In this document: piece after piece, positions 42,899-52,664 of the stretch
How the letters are laid out: each line of letters begins with the position of its first letter
Numbering within the stretch: the first letter of the stretch is position 1
Assembly (NCBI GenBank): GCA_964460655.1
Contig: CAYWSH010000002.1
Location: 1-64,000 of the forward strand
DNA from: CAVUAF01 sp964460655
Lineage (GTDB): Bacteria; Acidobacteriota; Terriglobia; Terriglobales; Acidobacteriaceae
Length of the DNA: 64,000 bases
Direction of reading: 5' to 3'
The notes under the pieces: generated by a model
The model's input: only the letters and a program-made list of their open reading frames with translations
Told to the model about the DNA's origin: nothing
Databases searched by the model: none
Position numbers and translations under genes: made by a program

Positions 42899-43501
42899 CT
42901 AAGCGCCTGGCCGATTGCTATAGATATGCCAATCGAGCGTGTGGGCACTGCCCCCAGCGATCTCCGTAAGCAAGCCCCCCTCTTCAATCGAGGCTCGCAC
43001 ATGCTCGGCGTTGACCACCACGAGCCAACGTTCTTCCCCATCGCGCATCAAGGCTTTGATGTTCCCGATCACCTGCTTGGCGACGGCGCCGCGAAACGGA
43101 TTGAAGAGGAAGATCACCCTGACGTCTGCCGGGAGGGGGTAATCCGCGGCGTCGGCACAGACGACCTCGATGTTCTTCTTTCCGGCTGTAACGTGGCGAC
43201 AGTACGCCGCCAGCCTTTCCGATAATTCCACTCCGATCACGCGGTGAAATCCAAAGCGCGCGGCGACCAGCAGCGCACGGCCCTTGCCGCAACCGATATC
43301 TAGAAAGCCCTTGCGACGCAGCTCTGGCGGGAAGCGGCGCATCAGGTCATGCAAGAGCCAATACGGGGTCGCAGGGTAGGGCCGGGCGTCGGGCCCGGTG
43401 CCAAGTTCTTCGGTAGTCAGGGTGCCGCCGGTCTCGGCGTGGTAGCGCCAGTCATTCACGCGCTCAGCTAAGTTTCGCGCCTTGCGGGCCAGGTAATTCA
43501 T
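42899..43501 (-). CDS. Class I SAM-dependent methyltransferase
   Basis: A 200-residue methyltransferase. Motif I is GFLDIGCGKGRALLVAARFGF, followed by VIGVELSERLAAYC and FLFNPFRGAVAKQVI. The overall form is that of small SAM enzymes annotated only as class I methyltransferases. It lies 9 bp downstream of the giant lipoprotein gene on the same strand, so the two are likely co-transcribed. The substrate could be a sugar or a protein side chain; nothing in the sequence decides it. Confidence 0.8.
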   Translation of the reverse strand: MNYLARKARNLAERVNDWRYHAETGGTLTTEELGTGPDARPYPATPYWLLHDLMRRFPPELRRKGFLDIGCGKGRALLVAARFGFHRVIGVELSERLAAYCRHVTAGKKNIEVVCADAADYPLPADVRVIFLFNPFRGAVAKQVIGNIKALMRDGEERWLVVVNAEHVRASIEEGGLLTEIAGGSAHTLDWHIYSNRPGA

Positions 43502-43510
43502 CTCGGCAGC

Positions 43511-46500
43511 CTACGGCAGCTCGATGACGTAAGCGAAGTGCGAATCAGGATTCGCACCCGCGCTCGTTCTCCATGTGGATCCGAACACGATCTTCGTGCA
43601 ATCGCGATTCGGTGTTGCATGGGGTTCCGCGAATGAATCGGTCACGATCGATTGGTGGTGCGCGATGCGCCGGAATTCATTGCTGCCGTCGAGCTTCGCG
43701 GCGAAGATCTCGTCCTGCATCGGCTGCGCCGCGCTAGGATCGGGATTGCTGCCATTCGGCGGGCTCGTGAAGGACGACATGATCGCCCAGCCACGCAACT
43801 GCTGGCAGCGCATCGACGCGCTCATCGCGCCGCCGTTGAACGAACCGTTCGGCCGCACCGAGTTCACCATGCTGAGGTCGTTGAAGCGCACGGCGTTCAG
43901 CGTGCGATCGTCATCGGGCACTGCCTGGTTGATCTGGGCCACGAACGCTTCGCTACCGTCGCCCAGGAAGCCGACGTCGAGCGTGCCTGAGTGGTCGCCG
44001 TTGCCCGCCTGCCGCTTGCCCGTGAAGTTGTTGTTGAAGACCTGATAGCCGTGGAAGGTCGGCGACTGCGCCAGCGACAGGTTCCAATCGATCACTATGT
44101 TGTTGCCGCTGGGCGACATGCACACGGCAGCGGGCACTCCGCCTTGCGGCGAGCCCGGGACCTGCGTATCGCCGCCTTGCTGGAAGTTCATCGCGCCCAG
44201 GATGCTGTCGGTCCCGATATCGTAGGCCGCCACACCGATGATGTTCCCCGCCCCCGGAGCGACGATGCGGAACGCCACGCGGTTATTGTTCGAGGAGAAG
44301 TCGCAGTTGTCTCCCATGCGCAGCTTGTTATTGGTCATGGCGATGCCGTCGATGGTGAGCGGGCAGAAATCTTTGACCAGCGTAGAGCGGTCGGTCCCCA
44401 CGTGATACTGCAGCAGCTTGCAGCCGCTGGTGTACCAGATAACGTCGGGATCGCCGTTGTCCCACTTGAAGGCCGATTCGCTGTCGTAGCTGACGCCGGG
44501 ATTGGCGGTGCTGCCGTTGTTGTTCGCCACCGAGCGGAACAGGGTGTACGCGGTCCCGCTGAAGATGTGGATCGTCCCCGTGGCCGCGCTCAGCATCAGC
44601 TTGCTGCCGTCAGCGTTCCACGCCTGCACGCTCGAGTGCGCCGGTACCAGGCCCACGCCGACTTGCCCGATCAGGGTCTGCGGGATGGAAATACGACGGA
44701 TCCTGGTGCTGAACACCGGGTCGGTGTAGATCGTTGCGGCTGTGCCATCGAACAGCGGTGGATTGAGGTCCGGCGGACTATTCAAGGTGGTGCAGTTGTC
44801 CGTCGCGCCATTGCGCTGACACACGATGAGCGACTGGAACTGCGACGGCGTGGACGAAGGCTGCGGTCCCACGCTGATGGTCATGGTCCGAGTCGCCGCT
44901 TGCGGCGTCGTCGGACTCCCGTCGTTCACCTGGTAATTGGCGGTAAAGATCCCGCTCGCGGTCGGCGTGCCGGTGAGGATGCCTCCGCTCGACAGGTTGA
45001 CGCCCGGAGGCAGGGAACCGGCGCCGATCGACCACGTGTACGGCGGGGTGCCGCCGCTCGCACTGAGCGACGCGTTGTAGGCCGCTCCGGTAGTGGCGCC
45101 CGGCAGGCTCGTTGTGTTGATGGTGAGGAGCGGCGGCGGTGAAGCGACGCTGACGGTGATGGGTATTGCCAGCACCGTGCTTTGTTGCGCCTGCGCCGCA
45201 GAATCGCGCGCCTGCACCGTGAAGTTGAAGCCGCCCGTCGTGGTCGGCACGCCGGTGATCGCACCCGTCGTCCCATTCAGGCTCAGGCCCGGCGGCAACG
45301 CACCCAGCACGATGGTCCAGGTGTACGGCGGAGCCCCGCCGGCGGCGACCAGACTGGTTGCGTAGTTCGCGCCCACGATGCCAGTCGGAAGTGAAGTCGT
45401 GGTGATCCGCAGCAGCGACGACTGGACGCTCAAGCCCAGCGTGCTCGTTACGCTGGCCCCGACTGCGTCGGTCACTTTGAACTGCAACGTAAAGAAGCCG
45501 GTGACGTTCGGCGTGCCGGAGAGCACGCCGTTATTGGCGCCCAGGCTCAGCCCGCCCGGCAGCGCCGTGAGCGCCGTCCAGGTGTAGGGCGAAGTGCCGC
45601 CGGTGGCGGTCAGAGTGGTGCTGTACAGCGCATTCAGCTGCGCGTTCGGCAGGAAGCTGGTCGCGATGGCGAGCGTCGGCGGCAATACTTGGATACTCAA
45701 GACGCCGCTTTGCTGCGCCTGGCCGGTGGCATCCACTACGCGCAGCGCGAAAGAATACGTTCCGGCGATCGACGGTATGCCGCTCAGCACGCCGCTCGTG
45801 GACAACGTGATGCCCGGGGGCAGGCTGCCGCTCAACAGTGACCAGGTGAACGGCGCCGTTCCGCCATTGGCGGCGAGCGTGACCGAATACGTGCTGCCGA
45901 TGCTCGTGTTCGGCAGGGTGGCCGTGGTGCTGGTGGCGCCCGAGGGTATCAGTTCGTAGGCGCCCATCGAGTTGGTAGTGCCCTGCGGGCGTGGCAGGCC
46001 GTCATGGTCAAAGCTGACGGCAGCATTGAAACCGCTGGTGACGATGGCGGCTGGCGTGGAAGACGTTAGGTGCAGGTCGCTGTAGCCGGTGTTGTCCTGC
46101 AATTGCGGATCGAGGCTGATGGTGCTCGTCCACGTGAGCGGACACGCCCCGGTAACGCCGTTCGTACCGCCGGTACAGTTGCTGAACGAGCCTGTGACGA
46201 CGCCGAGACCATCAACGTACTTCTCGCCGGAAGTGTTGACGATGACGGTGTCCCGCACGTCGATGCTGATGGCGGGCCGCGCATTGCCGTTGTCGATGGC
46301 GCCGCGCGAGTTCGAGCCGCCAAGTGTTTCTCTGCCGCAATCGATCAGCGTGTTGTTGAAGGTTTGGATCGCGCCCGATGCGCCGGGCGTGGTCGCAGCC
46401 GCGATGTTGTTGGCCTCGATACAGGCATAGACGCCGCCACCATCCACCGGCGTCGGCCCCATGCCGGCGCGCTGCACGATCATGTTGTAGAACTTCGCCG

Positions 46501-49500
46501 GCCCTTGCGACGGGTCCATGGAAGCGAAATCGACCGCGCTGCAGCGATTGTCGTGGATATAGCCGTCGTGGAAGGCCCAATCGACATCGGCGCCGTGGCT
46601 CTGGCCGTTGCCTTGAATGCCGTGGCAGCCCCAGTTGTTGCCGCCGATCTCGAACCACCCCATGTCGATACCGCGGTTATCGCCGTTCGACCAATACACC
46701 TGGTGGAAGAACTTCACCGTCGATTCGCGCGAGATCCCGGAATCGTGGATCCTGATGCCGTACACCTTGATGCCGTTGATGGTCGTACCATCGAGCGTGG
46801 CAGCTTCAAAATCACCACCCGGCGCGGACATGTCGACGTTAACGATGCGGCCGCCCGCTCCCGACCAATCCATCGCCGCCTGCGTGCCGCGTGCGTTCAG
46901 GTTCGCGAACGTCCAGTAGTCCGATCCGCCCTTACTCTTGATGCCATTTATATACAGCTGCTTGACCTGGATGTTGCCCGACGCTTCGGCCGCAAGGTTC
47001 GCTCCGGGATCGGTCAAGGTGAAGCGGTTCAAGGCGCAATGATCGGCATCGATGCACGTCGGGGTGACGCTGGCGATCTGCAAGATGCGGTTGTAGTTCG
47101 TGGTGCTGGTGATCTGGACCCAGGTGCCGACTTTCACGCCGCGCAATGCTCCGCCGAAGTTCGTCGGCGTGGTGGCCACTTGCACCGCCGTAACGTTGTT
47201 GGAGCGCTGGATCGATAGGATCGGCTGACCGGGAGGGTTCTCCAGGTAGCAGCCGGTGGTGGCAGTCGGCTGTCCGCCAGACGTGTCGCCGATGGTCGGC
47301 ATCTCGCCCGGGTAACCCACCAAGGCCTTAGGACTGCCCGGCGAACCCGAGCCGCCGGCGAACGAGCCGATCACCAAGGTCGCGCAGAAACCAGCGTTCT
47401 GCGTGGTGTCGGAACCATTCGTCGTGACGTTGCCGCGGATGTAAACGGTGTCGCCGGCCGCGATGTTGTCGCGCGCAAAGATGACCGTCTTCCAGCATCC
47501 GGCAGAGAACGTGCCGTGGCTAGCGGTATCCAGGCCGCTCGCCGAGACGCAATCGATGTTTCCGCTGCGCACCGTGAACTGCGGGCCGTTGCTGCTACTG
47601 ACGCCGCCCACCGTGACCTTGACCTCACCCGAAGCGACCGCAGCCCCCAACTCGACGACGATTACGTCCATCTTGTCGGGCGAAGCAGGGCCGAGTTGCG
47701 CGTTAGAGCATGCCTGGCACCAGGAGACGTAGTTCACCACCTGGCCGCCGCCGATGGTCACGGTTGAAGTGCCGCGCGTCGCGCCAAAGTTGCGGCCAAA
47801 GATGGTCACGTAGACGCCGTTGTTGTGCTCGCCACCAGTCTTCGGGCCCGAATCCAGGTCGGTGAAGAACACGACCGGAGGCAGCGTCGTAACGCTTGCG
47901 CCGGCAATACGCAGGGGCGCGGGCGAGATGGTGATTGGCAGGGTCACCGACTGCGTCTGCACGGGCGTGCTGTTGTCGGCGACACGCAGACCCACGGTGA
48001 AAGTCCCGCTCGCCGTGGGCGTGCCCGAGATGGTGCCGTTGCTGGCCAGCGACAGGCCGCCGGGCAGCGCGCCGGAAAGGACCGTCCACGTCCGGGGCGT
48101 CGTCCCACCCGAAGAACTCAACACGAAGTTGTAAGCGACACCGATGGCGCCCGACGGCAAGGCGTTCGTAGCGATGGTCAAGCCCGACGCGATGACGGTG
48201 ATGTTCAGGTTGGCCGTAGCGAACTGCTGCGTGGTAGCGCTGTCGGCGACGCGCACCGTGAAACTGCTGGTCCCTCCGGTTGACGGTGTGCCGCTGATGG
48301 CGCCACTGGTCGACATGCTCAGGCCCGCCGGAAGCGCGCCGCCCGAGATCGTGAACGTATAGGGGACGGTTCCGCCGGCCGCCGCCACGGTCGCGCTGTA
48401 CGGCGAGCCGACGCTGCCCGGGCCGAGGTTGATGGTGGTGATGGTGACGGCCGCGGGTGCGATCGTGATGTTAAGCGTGGTGACCGTCTGCTGTGCTGCA
48501 GCGTCGGTCACGCGGATGCCGACGCTCGTTGCCCCCGGCACAGTCGGCACACCGGTCACGCTGCCGTTCGTCGCCAACGCCAGGCCGTTCGGCAGGGAGC
48601 CCGCTGCGATCGTCCAGGTGTAAGGAGCGGTCCCACCGGAAGCTGCCACTACGGTCGTGTAGGCCGCGCCTACCTGTCCGGCCGGCAGCGAAATGGTAGT
48701 GATGACGAGCGGCGCCGGCACGATCACGATACTCAGGTTGACGCTCGCTGAGCCTGCGCTCCCGTCCGTCACGCGCGCCGTGATGTTCGCTGTGCCGGCC
48801 GCGGTCGGTGTACCTGTGATGTCGCCCGTGCTGGTGTTGAGCGTGAGGCCGGCGGGCAGCGTACCGGAGGTAAGCGCCCACGTATAAGGCGCAGTTCCGC
48901 CCGAAGCGAGCAGCGTGGTTGCGTAGGCAGTGCCCACCGTACCGCCAGGCAGAGCGACGCTCGTCACAAAGACAGGCTGCGCCGCAGCGGTGATCGTGAT
49001 ACTGAACGCGCGCGTCGTGGTCTGCGCAGTAGGCGTACCTTGGTCGGTCACGCGCAACGTGAAGTTGCTCGTGCCGGCGACACTGGGCGTGCCGGAGATG
49101 CTTCCGCTGGCAGCCAGGTTGAGGCCGGTGGGCAAGGTGCCGCTGGCGATCGTCCAGGTGTAACTGCCGGTCCCACCCGTTGCTGCCAGAGCCGCCAGAT
49201 AGTTAGATCCAGAGCCGCCGCCCGGTAACGTCGTCGTCGTGATGGTCAGCGGCGCCGGAGCGATGGTGATGGAGAGTGAAGCGGTGAGCGCCGTCAGGTT
49301 CGCAGCATCACGCACCTGTGCGACAAACGACGACGTGCCAGGTGTCGTCGGCGTGCCCGAAAGCGTGCCCGTGGGCGATAGTGAGACGCCCGCCGGCAAT
49401 GCGCCGGTCGAGACGGTCCAAGTGTACGGAGTCGTGCCTCCGCTGGCAGCGAGCGAAGCGCTATACGCTGTGCCCGCCGTTCCGCCGGCCAGTGACGTCG

Positions 49501-51766
49501 TAGTGGCGACGAGCGGAGCGGGCGTGATGCTGATGGCGAGCGTGACGGTGCGCTGTTGGGTCGAAGCGTCCTGTACCTGGAACGTCGCGGTCGCGGTTCC
49601 GGCGGCGGTCGGCGTTCCTGAGAGACCACCTGTTGCGGCATTCAGTACCACGCCTGCGGGCAGGGTGCCGGCGATCACCGACCAGCTGAACGGTGCTGAG
49701 CCCCCCGTTGCCGCCAGCGTCGCACTGTAGGACGTTCCGACCGTGCCTCCGAGAAGGGAAGACGTTGTGATGTTGAGCGCCGCCGGAGCGATCGTGATAG
49801 TGAGCGAACCCGTCGCGGTCTGGCTGGCGCTGTCGCTCACGCGCACGGTAAACGCTGATGTCCCGATTGTCGTCGGCGTTCCGCCGATCCCGCCGGTGAC
49901 GGCGTTGAGCGCCAAGCCTGCTGGCAGGTTGCCCGAAGTGAGCGCCCAATTGTAGGGCGGCGTTCCACCCGCGGCGACCAGCTGAGTGCTGTAGACCACG
50001 CCTACGGCGCCACCGGCGAGCGAGGTGGTGCTAACGATCAGGCCGGGCGCTGATACTGCGATGGTGAGCGTGACGCGCTGCGATTGGGCGCCTCCGTCTG
50101 CCACCTGCACGACGACAGTGAAGTTACCTGCCGCTGTCGGTGTGCCTGTGAGAGCGCCGGTCGTTGCATTCAGGCTGATGCCCGGCGGCAACGCACCGGT
50201 GAGGATGCTCCAGGCGTAAGGCTGCGTGCCGCCGTTGGCCGTCAGGCTTCCGCTATAAGCGGATCCGACCGCGCCATTGGGCAGTGAAGCAGTCTGGATC
50301 ACCAGCGGCGCTGCTGCCACACTGATGCTGAGCGACGACGATGTCCTGGTTTGCGCATTCGAGTCCACCACTCTGACGGTGAACGTGAAAGTACCGGGCG
50401 ACGAGGGAGCGCCGGTGATGGCGCCGGTGGCGGCGCCGAGCGTCAGGCCTGGCGGCAACGCGCCACTCGCCACGTTCCAGGTGTAGGGCAACGTCCCGCC
50501 GGTGGCGTTCATGACGGCGGTATACGGCACGCCGACGCCTCCGCCCGGGAGCACGGGTGGCTGCAAGACCAATGCCTGCGCGCCGATCGTGATGCTGTAG
50601 GTGACGGTGCGCAGTTGCAGCCCGGCATCGTGCACCTGCACCGTGACGGAAGACGTGCCGGCAGTAGTAGGAACGCCGCTGATGGTGCCGTCCGCCGCGA
50701 GGCTCAGACCATTCGGCAGTGATCCGCCTACGACGCTCCACGTCAGCGGGGCCAGCCCGCCTTGCGCGATCAACTGGGTGCTGTACTGAGTGCCCACGCT
50801 GCCCGACGGCAACGGATTAGTCGTGGTAACGGTCAACGGACCGGAGCCGATGCTGATGGTGAGCGAGACCGTCTGCGAAGCGCTCGCGCTATCGGTGACG
50901 CGCGCGAGGAACGATGAGCTTCCCGTCTGTGACGGTGTTCCCACGATGTCGCCCGTCGCGTTCAGGACCAGGCCGGCGGGCAGGCTTCCCGAGCTGAGTG
51001 ACCAGTTGTAGGGAGTCGTGCCTCCTGTGGCGGTCAGCGTGGCGGTGTAGCCGAGTTGCACGGTGCCGTTCGGCACCTGAGTGGTTGTGATGGCGAGGGG
51101 ATGGGTGCCCGCGCCCGAACTTTGCGCGATGTTCATCGTGATGCTGGGCGATTGCGCGGTGACGTTGTTGGCGTCGCGCACTTCGATCACGAAGGTGTAG
51201 TTGCCGGGCGTCGTCGGATTCCCGCTGATGGCCCCCGTCGTCGAGTCCAGGAACAGACCCGGCGGCAGCGCGCCGGAAGCGACGCGGAAGAAGAATGGGG
51301 CGGTGCCGCCCGTGACGGAGATCCCCGCCGAATACGTTGAACCTTGCGTCCCTGCAGGCACGCTGGAAGTGGAGATCGTGGGCGATGCGCTCTGGCTCAC
51401 CGTGAGCGCCATGCTGTTCGAAACAGCTCCAGTGCTTACTTCTCTGACCGTGATCGTTCCAGTGCCCGTGGCCGCAATATCGCTGCCGAGGATCGTCCCC
51501 TTGATCTGCGACGAATTGACGAACGTCGTGCTGCGCGCCGCGCCGTTGTAACGGACTTCAGACTGCGTGGTAAACCCGGTGCCGTTTACGGTCAGGAGGA
51601 AAGTTTGGCCGCCAGCGGCCACGGTCGATGGGCTCAGGCTGGTAACTGTCGGCGGGCTGGAGGTCAGGGCGCTCTTCGTTGCTGTGCTCGTGCTGCCGCC
51701 ATTTCCACAGCCTGTGACAAAGGACACGAGGGGCAATACGAACGCCAGAATGAGTAGCTTGCGCAT
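43511..51766 (-). CDS. Giant surface lipoprotein: 17 Ig-like repeats, beta-helix module and propeller-like module
   Basis: A 2751-residue exported lipoprotein. The signal peptide ends SFVTGC with Cys20 as the lipid site. Order: IPT/TIG domain (about 38-125); 13 He_PIG-type Ig-like repeats of about 88 residues (about 125-1280, pattern LPxGxVGxxYSxxLxAxGGTxPYTW...GTLPxGLxL...GxISGTP); a beta-helix module (about 1298-1935) homologous to the whole protein at 40856; four more Ig-like repeats (about 1940-2295); and a C-terminal propeller-like module (about 2300-2751) homologous to the protein at 37330. Probably a long surface adhesin or matrix scaffold that binds polysaccharide. No PEP-CTERM tail and no enzyme motif. 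Unknown as a whole family. Upstream dyads (51859-51888) may regulate it. Confidence 0.85.
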   Translation of the reverse strand: MRKLLILAFVLPLVSFVTGCGNGGSTSTATKSALTSSPPTVTSLSPSTVAAGGQTFLLTVNGTGFTTQSEVRYNGAARSTTFVNSSQIKGTILGSDIAATGTGTITVREVSTGAVSNSMALTVSQSASPTISTSSVPAGTQGSTYSAGISVTGGTAPFFFRVASGALPPGLFLDSTTGAISGNPTTPGNYTFVIEVRDANNVTAQSPSITMNIAQSSGAGTHPLAITTTQVPNGTVQLGYTATLTATGGTTPYNWSLSSGSLPAGLVLNATGDIVGTPSQTGSSSFLARVTDSASASQTVSLTISIGSGPLTVTTTNPLPSGSVGTQYSTQLIAQGGLAPLTWSVVGGSLPNGLSLAADGTISGVPTTAGTSSVTVQVHDAGLQLRTVTYSITIGAQALVLQPPVLPGGGVGVPYTAVMNATGGTLPYTWNVASGALPPGLTLGAATGAITGAPSSPGTFTFTVRVVDSNAQTRTSSSLSISVAAAPLVIQTASLPNGAVGSAYSGSLTANGGTQPYAWSILTGALPPGISLNATTGALTGTPTAAGNFTVVVQVADGGAQSQRVTLTIAVSAPGLIVSTTSLAGGAVGVVYSTQLVAAGGTPPYNWALTSGNLPAGLALNAVTGGIGGTPTTIGTSAFTVRVSDSASQTATGSLTITIAPAALNITTSSLLGGTVGTSYSATLAATGGSAPFSWSVIAGTLPAGVVLNAATGGLSGTPTAAGTATATFQVQDASTQQRTVTLAISITPAPLVATTTSLAGGTAGTAYSASLAASGGTTPYTWTVSTGALPAGVSLSPTGTLSGTPTTPGTSSFVAQVRDAANLTALTASLSITIAPAPLTITTTTLPGGGSGSNYLAALAATGGTGSYTWTIASGTLPTGLNLAASGSISGTPSVAGTSNFTLRVTDQGTPTAQTTTRAFSITITAAAQPVFVTSVALPGGTVGTAYATTLLASGGTAPYTWALTSGTLPAGLTLNTSTGDITGTPTAAGTANITARVTDGSAGSASVNLSIVIVPAPLVITTISLPAGQVGAAYTTVVAASGGTAPYTWTIAAGSLPNGLALATNGSVTGVPTVPGATSVGIRVTDAAAQQTVTTLNITIAPAAVTITTINLGPGSVGSPYSATVAAAGGTVPYTFTISGGALPAGLSMSTSGAISGTPSTGGTSSFTVRVADSATTQQFATANLNITVIASGLTIATNALPSGAIGVAYNFVLSSSGGTTPRTWTVLSGALPGGLSLASNGTISGTPTASGTFTVGLRVADNSTPVQTQSVTLPITISPAPLRIAGASVTTLPPVVFFTDLDSGPKTGGEHNNGVYVTIFGRNFGATRGTSTVTIGGGQVVNYVSWCQACSNAQLGPASPDKMDVIVVELGAAVASGEVKVTVGGVSSSNGPQFTVRSGNIDCVSASGLDTASHGTFSAGCWKTVIFARDNIAAGDTVYIRGNVTTNGSDTTQNAGFCATLVIGSFAGGSGSPGSPKALVGYPGEMPTIGDTSGGQPTATTGCYLENPPGQPILSIQRSNNVTAVQVATTPTNFGGALRGVKVGTWVQITSTTNYNRILQIASVTPTCIDADHCALNRFTLTDPGANLAAEASGNIQVKQLYINGIKSKGGSDYWTFANLNARGTQAAMDWSGAGGRIVNVDMSAPGGDFEAATLDGTTINGIKVYGIRIHDSGISRESTVKFFHQVYWSNGDNRGIDMGWFEIGGNNWGCHGIQGNGQSHGADVDWAFHDGYIHDNRCSAVDFASMDPSQGPAKFYNMIVQRAGMGPTPVDGGGVYACIEANNIAAATTPGASGAIQTFNNTLIDCGRETLGGSNSRGAIDNGNARPAISIDVRDTVIVNTSGEKYVDGLGVVTGSFSNCTGGTNGVTGACPLTWTSTISLDPQLQDNTGYSDLHLTSSTPAAIVTSGFNAAVSFDHDGLPRPQGTTNSMGAYELIPSGATSTTATLPNTSIGSTYSVTLAANGGTAPFTWSLLSGSLPPGITLSTSGVLSGIPSIAGTYSFALRVVDATGQAQQSGVLSIQVLPPTLAIATSFLPNAQLNALYSTTLTATGGTSPYTWTALTALPGGLSLGANNGVLSGTPNVTGFFTLQFKVTDAVGASVTSTLGLSVQSSLLRITTTSLPTGIVGANYATSLVAAGGAPPYTWTIVLGALPPGLSLNGTTGAITGVPTTTGGFNFTVQARDSAAQAQQSTVLAIPITVSVASPPPLLTINTTSLPGATTGAAYNASLSASGGTPPYTWSIGAGSLPPGVNLSSGGILTGTPTASGIFTANYQVNDGSPTTPQAATRTMTISVGPQPSSTPSQFQSLIVCQRNGATDNCTTLNSPPDLNPPLFDGTAATIYTDPVFSTRIRRISIPQTLIGQVGVGLVPAHSSVQAWNADGSKLMLSAATGTIHIFSGTAYTLFRSVANNNGSTANPGVSYDSESAFKWDNGDPDVIWYTSGCKLLQYHVGTDRSTLVKDFCPLTIDGIAMTNNKLRMGDNCDFSSNNNRVAFRIVAPGAGNIIGVAAYDIGTDSILGAMNFQQGGDTQVPGSPQGGVPAAVCMSPSGNNIVIDWNLSLAQSPTFHGYQVFNNNFTGKRQAGNGDHSGTLDVGFLGDGSEAFVAQINQAVPDDDRTLNAVRFNDLSMVNSVRPNGSFNGGAMSASMRCQQLRGWAIMSSFTSPPNGSNPDPSAAQPMQDEIFAAKLDGSNEFRRIAHHQSIVTDSFAEPHATPNRDCTKIVFGSTWRTSAGANPDSHFAYVIELP
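44865..45945 (-). repeat. Four coding Ig-like (He_PIG) repeats
   Basis: Tandem in-frame repeats of about 260 bp in the giant lipoprotein gene, after the beta-helix module. Each has the GGTxPYTW and GxLxGTP blocks. Confidence 0.75.
47925..51390 (-). repeat. Thirteen coding Ig-like (He_PIG) repeats
   Basis: Tandem in-frame repeats of about 265 bp in the N-terminal half of the giant lipoprotein gene. The copies have diverged, which argues for an old array rather than recent slippage expansion. Confidence 0.78.
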
Positions 51767-51858
51767 CAGCCTGCCTATTGTGGGTCTGGGCGGCTACTTT
51801 AGCTCAGTTCTGGGTTAGGGACTATTGACTAGTTGATAAAACAGCCCTCCCTAGGTAT

Positions 51859-51888
51859 GTGAACCCTGGTCACCTAAGTAACTTACTT
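51859..51888. promoter_or_regulatory. Two adjacent dyads upstream of the giant lipoprotein gene
   Basis: An imperfect 15-bp dyad GTGAACCCTGGTCAC (51859-51873) is followed directly by a perfect one, AAGTAACTTACTT (51876-51888, 6-bp arms, 1-bp centre). They lie about 95-120 bp before the giant gene's ATG and after the DUF218 stop. They have no terminator T run, so operator sites are the better guess. Confidence 0.35.
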
Positions 51889-51916
51889 GATTCGTCGCCT
51901 TTTCGCCGGGGAAGAG

Positions 51917-52618
51917 TTACGGTTGAGGTGGGGTAAGTGACCCGGATTCGCCAGAACCGTCGCACATGGGCAATCTGGGTTGACCCCCGGGCTGAGGGAT
52001 GGGGGACGTGCCCTGCGTGAGAAAGCGCCAGCGTTCGATGGCGGTCCACCACACGAGCTTTTCCCACTCCTGGTAGGTGGTCTTCATCCAGCGTCGCTGA
52101 CGCCACCAGGCAGTGCCGAATTCGCGCGGATCTTCGATTCCCACAACCGACCATTGGTACTGGGGCAGCACCTTGGAGAAGATGTCGCGAGCACGCCGCG
52201 AATGGTATGCCGAGGTCACGATCACCACCGACCGCGCGTTCATTTGCTGGAGGCACCCACCGACGTGTTGTGACTCCACGAATGTGGAATCACCGGTGTA
52301 GCGACAGACCCCAGTGCGGCTTTCGATGTCGGGAGTCGCCTGATGTACATATTCGTCCGCTAGCTGTGCGGGGGTGCGGCCGTAATAGACCTCATCTGCG
52401 CTTGCGCTCAGCAGCAGGCAGCGGCCAAAGCCTTTGCGCACGTAATCAACGGCCGTCCAGTAGCGCAGGTCGCGGGCATCGCCGGAGAGGACGAGAACAA
52501 CATCTGACTTGCGCGGATCGCTGACGACAAGGAACCGGCCTGCCCAGCGCAAACCTACCGCCGCAAGCAGCAACGCGGCGACGACGATGGCGAGAATGCG
52601 AGTTCGTTTCGTGCGCAA
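51917..52618 (-). CDS. DUF218/YdcF-like membrane protein
   Basis: A 233-residue protein with one N-terminal membrane helix (about 7-24) and a DUF218 domain: DVVLVLSGDARDLRYW, then SVVIVTSAYHSRRARDIFSKVL, which is the family core. Relatives (SanA, ElyC, YdcF) affect envelope polymer metabolism in enterobacteria; the biochemical role is not settled. A short Pro/Gly/Ser tail closes the protein. The start must be TTG at 52618, since an in-frame stop lies three codons upstream and no ATG or GTG is available there. It is 150 bp upstream of the giant lipoprotein gene on the same strand. Confidence 0.72.
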   Translation of the reverse strand: MRTKRTRILAIVVAALLLAAVGLRWAGRFLVVSDPRKSDVVLVLSGDARDLRYWTAVDYVRKGFGRCLLLSASADEVYYGRTPAQLADEYVHQATPDIESRTGVCRYTGDSTFVESQHVGGCLQQMNARSVVIVTSAYHSRRARDIFSKVLPQYQWSVVGIEDPREFGTAWWRQRRWMKTTYQEWEKLVWWTAIERWRFLTQGTSPIPQPGGQPRLPMCDGSGESGSLTPPQP

Positions 52619-52664
52619 GCGGGCTCATCTTAACCCGCGAGCCCGCTTGTTGCCGAGTATGAGA

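Noticed and set aside
43511..51766. Possible CRISPR-like or satellite repeat because of the regular period
   Set aside because: The period is about 265 bp, copies are diverged, and they are in frame in one long gene; they are Ig-like coding repeats.
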